Positions 1 through 5,449 of a stretch of DNA of 5,449 bases are shown here, in pieces. The stretch covers positions 1-5,449 of the forward strand of contig CANFYD010000301.1 in the NCBI GenBank assembly GCA_947450745.1, written 5' to 3'. The stretch's first letter is position 1, and each line of letters starts with the position of its first letter. Position numbers and translations under genes: made by a program. Below the pieces are notes generated by a model, which did no database searches, was not told the origin of the DNA, and saw only the letters and a list, made by a program, of their open reading frames with translations. Origin of the DNA: Burkholderiales bacterium (GTDB taxonomy: Bacteria; Pseudomonadota; Gammaproteobacteria; Burkholderiales; Burkholderiaceae_C).

Positions 1-638
1 AAGCCGATCTCGCTTGCCACCTCGCCGAACAACAGCGCCGAGAACGGTGTGTACGGCGACGGTTTCAGCACCATCGTGTTGCCGGCCAACAGCGCCGGCA
101 CCAGCTTGGACAAATTGAGCAAATAGGGGGCGTTGTAGGCGGTGATGGCCGTCACCACGCCGATCGGCTCGCGCACCACCACGCCGGAGCCGATCAGCGG
201 TGAGCCGCTCGGGTTGAACGGGTTCATAGCCGTTTCGACCGGCAGCGTCTGCATCGTCGGCAGCAACGAGCGCTCGATGGCGATGGCAAACAGCTCCATC
301 GGCCGCACAAAGTTCATCACATGGGCCAGCGCCAGCGTGAAGCCGCCCTCCGCCACCGCCAACGCCTTGATGCGCTCGGCACGGGCCAGCAAGGCGCTGT
401 GCATGCGCCGCATCATGGCCGTGCGCTCGGCCTGCGGCAGGCGCGGCCAAACGCCGTGGTCAAAGGCACGGCGAGCTGCGTCCAAGGCCGCGTCGGCATC
501 GGCCACGGTGCCGACCGGTGCCATGCCGATGACGGCTTCGGTGCCCGGGTTGATGACAGCTTCTTGGGCGCCGCCGGTCGGGGGCACCCATTGGCCGTTG
601 ATGTAGAGGCCGTCGAATGTGGTGAAGGGGATGTTCAT
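1..638 (-). CDS. Aldehyde dehydrogenase family protein, N-terminal part (cut by window edge)
   Basis: This is the first 212 codons of an aldehyde dehydrogenase of the NAD(P)-dependent superfamily, which oxidises aldehydes to carboxylic acids. The frame starts at ATG 638-636 and stays open to the window edge. The N-terminus carries the usual strand GLYINGQWVPP (residues 10-20), then NPGTEAVIG (30-38). The best diagnostic block is REPIGVVTAITAYNAP (156-171): N169 sits where the family's oxyanion-hole Asn lies. It is followed by KLVPALLAGNTMVLKPSPYTP (178-198), where K192 matches the cofactor-binding Lys. The catalytic Cys and general-base Glu lie beyond the window, so activity and completeness cannot be judged; full members are about 470-500 residues. 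There is no signal peptide, so it is probably cytoplasmic. A purine-rich AGAGAA at 655-650 lies 11 bases before the start, a weak ribosome site. As the last visible gene, 38 bases after the GMC dehydrogenase, it probably takes that enzyme's aldehyde product. The family call is firm; the substrate is unknown. Confidence 0.93.
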   Translation of the reverse strand, partial: MNIPFTTFDGLYINGQWVPPTGGAQEAVINPGTEAVIGMAPVGTVADADAALDAARRAFDHGVWPRLPQAERTAMMRRMHSALLARAERIKALAVAEGGFTLALAHVMNFVRPMELFAIAIERSLLPTMQTLPVETAMNPFNPSGSPLIGSGVVVREPIGVVTAITAYNAPYLLNLSKLVPALLAGNTMVLKPSPYTPFSALLFGEVASEIG

Positions 639-676
639 GGGCTTGTGATTTCTCTGAAGACGGGTTGACAGTCGCG

Positions 677-2326
677 TTAAGCGTTGGCCGTGGCCAATTT
701 GGCGTCGGCGCGAATGAATTCGGAGGCGCGCAGGGCCATCGCCATGGCCGGGCCGTTGGTGTTGCCGGAGATCAGCGTGGGCATCACCGAGGTGTCCATC
801 ACGCGCAAGCCCTGCACACCGCGCACCCGCAAACGGGTGTCCACCACCGAGCGCGCGTCTGCGCCCATGCGGCAGGTGCCAGCCACGTGATAGGCGGTGG
901 AGCCGTGGCGCAAATAGGCGTCGATGATTTCGTCGTCGCTGGTGCACGCAGGGCCGGGAATGGTTTCGCCGACGATGTGCTTGGCAAGAGCCGGCTGGCC
1001 GAGGATGCGGCGCATCGTGTGCACCAAGTCGACCGAATGGCGGCGGTCGCGGGCGGTGCTCAGGTAGTTGGCATCGATGGCGGGCGCGGCGGCCGCGTCG
1101 GGCGAGGTGATCTGCACCGAACCGCAACTGTCCGGCGTGGTGAAGTAGCCGACCCAGGTCATGCCGGGTTGGTCGTCGATGCCGATATTGCCTTTGGCAT
1201 CGACTTGGATGGAATAGAGGCCGATGCCCAGCTCGCCGTCCGGCCGGGCCAGTTCGGGCCGTGTTTTCACCAGCGCGCACAGCTCGTGCGCGGCTTGCGT
1301 CATCGGGCCGCTGTGGTTGAGCAAATAGCGCAGCATGTTTTTGCCCAGCCGCCAACCGCCGAACTCCTGGTTCAGGCTGCCCTCGTGGATGCGCACCTGC
1401 ATCAGCAAGCAGCGGTGCTCCAGCAGGTGCTGCCCCACGTCCGGCGCATCCACCAGCACCGGCAACCCCAAGCCCTGCAACAAGGCGGCCGGGCCGATAC
1501 CGGACAACTGCAGCAGCTTGGGGCTGTGGATGGCACCGGCCGACAGAATCACCTCGCGCTGCGCCCGCACGACCGACAGCGCGCCGGTGGCATCACGCAG
1601 CTCGACGCCCGCCGCCCGCGTGCCCTCGAACACCACCCGCTGCACCTCCACGCCGGTGCGCACCGTCAAGTTGGGACGTTTGCGCGCCGGCTCCAAAAAG
1701 GCCTTGGCGGCACTCCAACGCCGGCCGTTGTGGATGGTGCGCGGCTGGTAGCCGATGCCGCCTTGCAGCGCGGCGTTGACGTCCGGCACATTCGGCAAAC
1801 CGGCCTGTTCGGCCGCCGCCAGAATGGCCAGATACATCGGGTGATCCTTGGGCTGCATCGAAATCTTCAACGGCCCACCGCTACCCCGCCATTCGGCTTC
1901 GCCCAGCTCGTGGTCTTCCATCGCCTTGTAACAACGGCCAATGTCTTGCCACCCCCAACCGTCGCAACCGGCCGCCGCCCAGTCGTCGTATTCCGACGGC
2001 AGGCCGCGCATATAGACCATGCCGTTGACCGAGCTCGAACCGCCCAGCGTGCGGCCCTTGACCCAGTCTTCCTTCGGCCGCCCGGCCCCTTGACTGGCGC
2101 TGTAATGCCAGATGTTGGGGTTGGGTGGCGTCAGCAGCTTGCCGATGCCGCGCGGCATATGGATCAACGGACTGGTGTCCGGCGGGCCGGCTTCGAGCAG
2201 CAGCACGCGGCAGTTGGCGTCTTTCGACAGCTCGCTGGCCAGCACGCAGCCGGACGAGCCGGCACCGACGATCACATAGTCAAATTTATCCATGGCAGCA
2301 GCGTTGCGGGTTGAAGGTGCATTCAT
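677..2326 (-). CDS. GMC-family FAD-dependent alcohol (choline-dehydrogenase-like) oxidoreductase
   Basis: A 549-residue glucose-methanol-choline oxidoreductase, a full-length size for the family. It should oxidise an alcohol to an aldehyde using FAD. The N-terminal dinucleotide fold shows FDYVIVGAGSSG (15-26; GxGxxG at 21-26) and the ribose-binding acid in VLLLEAG (40-46, E44). GMC signature 1 is GRTLGGSSSVNG (90-101) and signature 2 is SAGAIHSPKLLQLSGIG (261-277). The active-site pair is H480 in YHVAGTCRMG and N524 in SGNTNGP, 44 residues apart as in choline oxidase. No signal peptide or clear membrane segment is seen, so it is probably cytoplasmic or peripheral on the inner membrane, like AlkJ-type dehydrogenases that pass electrons to the respiratory chain; that comparison is inference. 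The start at 2326 lies 3 bases after the previous stop (TGATCGATG), which favours translational coupling. An internal ATG at 2293 (Met12, just before the fold) is an alternative, but neither start has a strong Shine-Dalgarno. The choline-dehydrogenase-like motifs do not prove choline as substrate; with an envelope-protein pair beside it, a more hydrophobic alcohol is more likely. Confidence 0.95.
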   Translation of the reverse strand: MNAPSTRNAAAMDKFDYVIVGAGSSGCVLASELSKDANCRVLLLEAGPPDTSPLIHMPRGIGKLLTPPNPNIWHYSASQGAGRPKEDWVKGRTLGGSSSVNGMVYMRGLPSEYDDWAAAGCDGWGWQDIGRCYKAMEDHELGEAEWRGSGGPLKISMQPKDHPMYLAILAAAEQAGLPNVPDVNAALQGGIGYQPRTIHNGRRWSAAKAFLEPARKRPNLTVRTGVEVQRVVFEGTRAAGVELRDATGALSVVRAQREVILSAGAIHSPKLLQLSGIGPAALLQGLGLPVLVDAPDVGQHLLEHRCLLMQVRIHEGSLNQEFGGWRLGKNMLRYLLNHSGPMTQAAHELCALVKTRPELARPDGELGIGLYSIQVDAKGNIGIDDQPGMTWVGYFTTPDSCGSVQITSPDAAAAPAIDANYLSTARDRRHSVDLVHTMRRILGQPALAKHIVGETIPGPACTSDDEIIDAYLRHGSTAYHVAGTCRMGADARSVVDTRLRVRGVQGLRVMDTSVMPTLISGNTNGPAMAMALRASEFIRADAKLATANA

Positions 2327-2329
2327 CGA

Positions 2330-3700
2330 TCAGCGCACGGTTTCCCGGCCGACGATGGCTTCAGGGCTCAAATCAACCTCGGGCAGGATCTTCGGCGAGA
2401 TCTGAAAGCTGCCATCGCCGATCAACAACATCATCTTCTTGCTGAAGTCATAGGTGATGGTCTTGCCACTCCACGGCGTCAGATGGTCATACACCTGGAT
2501 CGTGCTCTGGAACATGCCGCGATACAGCTCGCCGTTCTTGTCGAACGCATCGAACATGCCGGCACCGGAACCGTCCTCATCCAGGTAGTAAGTGCGCTTG
2601 GCATAAGCGTGGCGCTGGCCCGGCTTCAAGGTGGACTCGACCACCCAAACGCGGTGCAGCTCCCAACGCTCGCAGCTCGGGTTCAAATGGGTACCCATGA
2701 AGTGATCGACGCCCTTGCACTCGCCGTAGAACTTGTAGCTGTTGTAGGGAATCAGCATCTCCTTCAGGCCCACCAACTTGAAGTCGAAACGGTCCATTTT
2801 TCCGGAGAACAAGAACAGCTCGTCGAACAAGGTCACGCCGCACAACTGCGAAACCGGCGTGTCGTAAGCAAACTCAGGTGCGAGCTTGACGCGACGCTGA
2901 CCGGGCGAGTAGTTGAAGGCGCGGCGCGGCTTCTCCTCCATGTCGATGTAGTCCTGCAGCAGCGTCATCTGGCCCGAAATACGGGCCGGCGCGCGTGCCA
3001 CCGAATAGGTGCGCAGGATCATGTTCGGGTCGCGATCCTTTTGGTCCACTTGGTAATAAGGCTTCTCGGTGCGCGTGAACTGGTCGGAGGTCATCGTCGG
3101 TGTGCCCTTGGCATCAACCAACCAGCCCATGCCGTTCTGATAGACGATGTCGGTGGCGATGCTGTAACGCAGCGTCAGGTTCCACATCACCTCATAGCCG
3201 TTCTTGGGGATGGGGAACGGCACGCCGCCCCGGCAAGCCACATTGACCGAGTAGTAGTCCTTGCCGGCGGTGCAGGTGGTGGCGTTGCGCACCGTGGCCT
3301 TCAGCACGGCCTCGGGGTAGGCGGTGCTGCGGTGGGTGGGATAGACGTCGATGTAGTAGGTCGGGTAGGTCTTGATCAGGTACTTTTGCGACTCGCTCAG
3401 CTTGTCGGCATGTTGAGCCAGGTTGGCTGCATTGATGCGGTAGAGCGGTTTTTCGTTCGGGAACGGGTCGGCCCAGACGCCGCTGCCGGGCTTGAAGTCG
3501 GCTGGGGCCTTGGTCAAGCCGCCGGTGTAGGCGGGGATGGTGCCTTCCTTGTTGCCGGCCTTGATGGCGCCCATTTCGGTCAGCGTGGTGCCCAGCGCCT
3601 TGGCTTCTTCGGCCGACACGGCGGCATGGCCGTTGGTGCACAGGACAAACAGGCTGGAAAACAGGCTGGACGCGACCAGTGATGTAAATTTCTTGTTCAT
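2330..3700 (-). CDS. DUF1329 family exported protein (LolA-like fold)
   Basis: A 456-residue member of DUF1329, a family related to the LolA/LolB lipoprotein-carrier fold and often found next to DUF1302 genes. A Sec signal peptide is clear: MNKK, a hydrophobic core, and probable cleavage after GHA (residue 26). Cys21 is not in a lipobox because Leu precedes it, so a soluble periplasmic protein is expected rather than a lipoprotein. Family blocks in order: VSAEEAKALG (28-37), GTIPAYTGG (53-61), RGGVPFPIPKNG (157-168), RRAFNYSPGQRRVKLAPEFAYDTP (259-282, with the Pro-Gly-Gln-Arg-Arg core), FSGKMDRFDFKLVGLKEM (298-315), IPYNSYKFY (317-325) and WELHRVWVVESTLKPGQRH (346-364). The mature part has five cysteines (143, 156, 287, 328, 343). 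It follows the DUF1302 gene by 31 bases and almost touches the GMC gene. Its role is unproven; carrying a hydrophobic ligand between the membranes, or helping the DUF1302 protein, fits the fold. The family call is firm. Confidence 0.94.
   Translation of the reverse strand: MNKKFTSLVASSLFSSLFVLCTNGHAAVSAEEAKALGTTLTEMGAIKAGNKEGTIPAYTGGLTKAPADFKPGSGVWADPFPNEKPLYRINAANLAQHADKLSESQKYLIKTYPTYYIDVYPTHRSTAYPEAVLKATVRNATTCTAGKDYYSVNVACRGGVPFPIPKNGYEVMWNLTLRYSIATDIVYQNGMGWLVDAKGTPTMTSDQFTRTEKPYYQVDQKDRDPNMILRTYSVARAPARISGQMTLLQDYIDMEEKPRRAFNYSPGQRRVKLAPEFAYDTPVSQLCGVTLFDELFLFSGKMDRFDFKLVGLKEMLIPYNSYKFYGECKGVDHFMGTHLNPSCERWELHRVWVVESTLKPGQRHAYAKRTYYLDEDGSGAGMFDAFDKNGELYRGMFQSTIQVYDHLTPWSGKTITYDFSKKMMLLIGDGSFQISPKILPEVDLSPEAIVGRETVR
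3647..3670. repeat. Perfect 12-base tandem duplication inside the DUF1329 signal peptide
   Basis: The 12-mer AAACAGGCTGGA occurs twice head to tail (3647-3658 and 3659-3670). On the coding strand each copy reads Ser-Ser-Leu-Phe, giving SSLFSSLF at residues 11-18, the hydrophobic core of the signal peptide. Because the unit is four codons, gain or loss of a copy keeps the frame and only changes the length of the core. The repeat is directly visible; a recent duplication is the simplest explanation. Confidence 0.85.
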
Positions 3701-3702
3701 GT

Positions 3703-3714
3703 CTCGATCTCTCT
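3703..3714 (-). promoter_or_regulatory. Probable weak ribosome-binding site of the DUF1329 gene
   Basis: The 31-base gap after the DUF1302 stop contains a purine-rich run, AGAGAGATCGAG, directly before the start at 3700. Its GAGAG part (3713-3709) sits eight bases from the ATG. It is not a perfect Shine-Dalgarno, but no better site is present. No terminator hairpin is seen in the gap, consistent with read-through. Confidence 0.5.
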
Positions 3715-3731
3715 GTCTTGATGGGGTCGGC

Positions 3732-5414
3732 TTAGAAACTGGTCTTGTAGGTCATGACCAACCAGCCACGGTCGTTGGTACTGGTGCTGCCGCTGCCGCC
3801 CACCAGCACGGTGCCGGACGGGTCGTACTTGGAGCGGGCGCGCGAGTCGGCGTAGAGCAACTGGAATTCATGCTTTTGGGCATAAGTCAGCTTGGCTCCG
3901 ATCGACCATGAAGCCTCGCCTTCCTTGCCGCCACCGGACGAAGGCGCATTGCCGTGCAGACCGTAGTTCAGCGACATCGGGATTTCCAGGTCCAGCGATG
4001 GCTGCACTTGCAGGTATTGCGGCGTGAAGATCACACCCATGCCCAAGTAATCCTTGGTCGAGCAACCATCACTCTTGTCGCCCGCGCCGCCGGCCGGGTT
4101 GACGCAAGCGGCGCTGCCCACGCGCTGGAAGAAGGCCTCGTTGCTGCCCGTCTTGCCCAAGCGGCTGTAGGCCACTTCGGCCAGCACCGAGCCGGTGTCG
4201 AACAGTGCCGTTTTGGGCAGCAGATAAACGCCGTTGACCAAGGCGTGCCAAGTGTCGCCACGCGGGCCCTCGCTGTTGCCGGCATTCATGCCCGCCGCAT
4301 TCAGCGCGCCGTTCTTGCGGTAGGACAGTTCAGCGCCAACGCTGACCGGGCCGACCACCCGCGCAAAGCTGGTGCCGTACAACTCGACCTTGGTCGGGTA
4401 GACCAATTGCCAAGCGGTCGGCACGGTGCCCACGCCCGGAATGGTCACGAAGTTGGTGAAGTTGGGCGAATACCAGGGGTTGTAGTCGTTGAAGCGGCGG
4501 TAGTAAAAACCGACCGTCGATTCGATGCTTTCCACGTTCAGCTTGGCGCTCAGGCCGAAGTTGCCGGCATTCTTGGGTTTGACCGATGCGGCGTGGCCAA
4601 GTGAATTGCCGTTCGCATCGACCGGCAAGCGGTCCGGGCCTTCAAAGAAGATGTCGGCCGGGCCGAAGTAAGTGCCGCCATGGGGCAGGCGGGACGGCGC
4701 CCATTCGGTGAAATATTGCGCCGCCAAGGACAAGGCCGGCGTCGGCTGGTACTTCAAATAAACCTGACCGACCGGCAGAAACACTTCCTTCAACTCGATG
4801 CCCGGGCTGGTCACGGCCTTCACACCGTCAACAGGCGACTGCGAATACGAAATCGCATGCGCGCCGAGCAAATAGGCCTCGCCCCAGTAATTGGTCAGGC
4901 GGCCGACGCGCAGGTTGGCAGGCTTGTCGGCAATGCGAAAGTTGACCCAGGCAAACGCGTCCAGAAACTCGGCCGACGGTCCACGCGTGTAGCGCTTGAC
5001 GGTGTCGTTGTACTGGTTGTTGAAGTAGCTGGTGGCAAAGCCCGGTACCAGGCTGCGCACGCTGGTGTCGCGGTAGGCATCGTCATACCAAGCGGCGGCA
5101 GTGACGCGGGTGCCGAAGAAGTTCTTGTAGTTCAGGTCCAGCTCGCTCAACAAGTCGATGCGCTTGGTGACGAAATCGCCACGACCGAACTTGCCGTCCG
5201 ACTCGTCATAAGTCGGGTTGTTGAGGATGCGCTGATCCTGCTTGTCGGTACGCACGCCGATGTTGACGCGCACGCTGTTGTCCCAGCGCAGGTTCAGGTC
5301 AGGGTTGCCGGTTTCGATCTGGATGGCGAAGGCCGGAGCCAGGCAGCTGAGCGCGCAGCCGAACAGGCTGGCGTGCAGGATGTGGCGCCGGACGCGGAGG
5401 GTCTTCTTGAGCAT
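3732..5414 (-). CDS. DUF1302 family outer-membrane beta-barrel protein
   Basis: A 560-residue DUF1302 protein, first gene of the operon. The basic N-terminus MLKKTLRVRRH leads into a hydrophobic core and probable signal cleavage after AFA (residue 30). The mature protein begins with barrel-like alternating strands (LNLRWDNSVRVNIGVR, 40-55; RIDLLSELDLNYKNFFG, 85-101) and ends in VMTYKTSF, with the terminal Phe that the BAM machinery recognises in outer-membrane proteins. Family blocks are RVGRLTNYWGEAYLLG (169-184), SPVDG (193-197), PGIELKEVFLPVGQVYLKY (204-222) and WAPSRLPHGGTYFGPAD (238-254). The only two cysteines of the mature chain, C437 and C451, flank a Gly/Asp-rich stretch and may form a disulfide in a surface loop. 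It is probably a channel or receptor for a hydrophobic compound; this role is inferred from its type and its oxidation-gene neighbours. The start is supported by AGGAG six bases upstream of the ATG. An unrelated FadL-type transporter is less likely because the DUF1302 blocks are present. Confidence 0.94.
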   Translation of the reverse strand: MLKKTLRVRRHILHASLFGCALSCLAPAFAIQIETGNPDLNLRWDNSVRVNIGVRTDKQDQRILNNPTYDESDGKFGRGDFVTKRIDLLSELDLNYKNFFGTRVTAAAWYDDAYRDTSVRSLVPGFATSYFNNQYNDTVKRYTRGPSAEFLDAFAWVNFRIADKPANLRVGRLTNYWGEAYLLGAHAISYSQSPVDGVKAVTSPGIELKEVFLPVGQVYLKYQPTPALSLAAQYFTEWAPSRLPHGGTYFGPADIFFEGPDRLPVDANGNSLGHAASVKPKNAGNFGLSAKLNVESIESTVGFYYRRFNDYNPWYSPNFTNFVTIPGVGTVPTAWQLVYPTKVELYGTSFARVVGPVSVGAELSYRKNGALNAAGMNAGNSEGPRGDTWHALVNGVYLLPKTALFDTGSVLAEVAYSRLGKTGSNEAFFQRVGSAACVNPAGGAGDKSDGCSTKDYLGMGVIFTPQYLQVQPSLDLEIPMSLNYGLHGNAPSSGGGKEGEASWSIGAKLTYAQKHEFQLLYADSRARSKYDPSGTVLVGGSGSTSTNDRGWLVMTYKTSF

Positions 5415-5420
5415 TGATGT

Positions 5421-5425
5421 CTCCT
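5421..5425 (-). promoter_or_regulatory. Shine-Dalgarno of the DUF1302 gene
   Basis: AGGAG on the minus strand, with the six-base spacer ACATCA before the ATG at 5414. It is the strongest ribosome-binding site in the window and fixes the start of the first gene. It shares its last two bases upstream (5424-5425) with the inverted repeat at 5424-5435. Confidence 0.8.
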
Positions 5426-5435
5426 ACTTGAGTAG
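5424..5435. repeat. Short inverted repeat upstream of the operon
   Basis: CTACT-TG-AGTAG: perfect five-base arms around a two-base centre, lying 10-21 bases before the DUF1302 start codon and overlapping the edge of its Shine-Dalgarno. It could be a half of a regulator's operator or a weak hairpin affecting translation, or it may be chance, since five-base arms are common. The window ends 14 bases further upstream, so no promoter can be placed relative to it. Confidence 0.35.
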
Positions 5436-5449
5436 TGATTTATTTACAG

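Larger units (their letters stand above)
1..5414 (-). other. Predicted four-gene operon DUF1302 - DUF1329 - GMC dehydrogenase - aldehyde dehydrogenase
   Basis: All four genes run in one direction with gaps of 31, 3 and 38 bases and no hairpin followed by T-run in any gap. The middle junction, TGATCGATG, suggests coupled translation. The order places two envelope proteins first and two successive oxidation enzymes (alcohol to aldehyde, aldehyde to acid) after them. The operon continues past the left edge, and its promoter probably lies past the right edge. The co-transcription is inferred from spacing only. Confidence 0.8.

Noticed and set aside
142..668. Two overlapping plus-strand open frames (142-606 and 321-668) at the left edge
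   Set aside because: They lie opposite an aldehyde dehydrogenase coding frame that is open to the window edge and carries the conserved N169 and K192 blocks. Their own translations look like out-of-frame sequence.
665..2314. Plus-strand open frame of 549 codons opposite the GMC gene
   Set aside because: Its codons are in exact register with the sense codons, so it would be interrupted only by sense TTA, CTA or TCA, which are rare in G+C-rich genes. The translation is low-complexity (rich in Gly, Arg, His, Ala, Gln), with no recognisable family, while the minus strand carries all the GMC motifs.
2483..3682. Plus-strand open frame of 399 codons opposite the DUF1329 gene
   Set aside because: Same codon-register effect; the composition is Val/Gly/Ala/His-rich without motifs, and the opposite strand is a clear DUF1329 gene with a signal peptide.
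3680..3700. DUF1329 protein as a lipoprotein, because of Cys21 in the signal region
   Set aside because: The residues before Cys21 (Phe-Val-Leu) do not fit a lipobox, which needs a small residue just before the Cys. A type I cleavage after Gly-His-Ala at residue 26 fits better.
5361..5370. Further copy of the repeat core (AACAGGCTGG) in the DUF1302 signal peptide
   Set aside because: A single ten-base match in another Ser-Leu-Phe-coding signal core is readily explained by similar amino acids and codon preference; there is no sign of a dispersed repeat family.
3954..5417. Plus-strand open frames (3954-4604 and 4680-5417) opposite the DUF1302 gene
   Set aside because: Both are in register with the sense codons, lack convincing motifs and cover a firmly identified outer-membrane protein.

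Overview
The window is a G+C-rich stretch of bacterial chromosome that is almost entirely coding on the minus strand. Both hallmark families here (DUF1302 and DUF1329) are typical of Gram-negative Proteobacteria. The base composition and protein style suggest a beta- or gammaproteobacterium, perhaps Burkholderiales, but that placement is an inference from general appearance; there is no RNA gene or phylogenetic marker to fix it.

Layout, in the direction of transcription (right to left on the given strand): (1) 5414-3732, a DUF1302 outer-membrane protein with a signal peptide and a C-terminal Phe; (2) 3700-2330, a DUF1329 LolA-like exported protein; (3) 2326-677, an FAD-dependent GMC-family alcohol dehydrogenase; (4) 638-1, the N-terminal 212 residues of an NAD(P)-dependent aldehyde dehydrogenase that runs off the left edge. 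The gaps are 31, 3 and 38 bases, with no terminator-like hairpin seen in them, so the four genes read as one operon. Only 35 bases upstream of the first gene are present. They hold a good Shine-Dalgarno overlapped by a short inverted repeat; the promoter is probably outside the window.

Together the genes suggest a module for using a hydrophobic or bulky alcohol: an outer-membrane channel and its periplasmic LolA-like partner to handle the compound at the envelope, then cytoplasmic (or inner-membrane-associated) oxidation of alcohol to aldehyde by the GMC enzyme and of aldehyde to acid by the aldehyde dehydrogenase. The substrate cannot be read from the sequence. DUF1302 and DUF1329 remain poorly characterised, so the link to an oxidation pathway is the most interesting point here.

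No mobile element, CRISPR array, tRNA, rRNA or riboswitch was found. Long plus-strand open frames lie opposite all four genes, but they are explained by codon usage and are not annotated.
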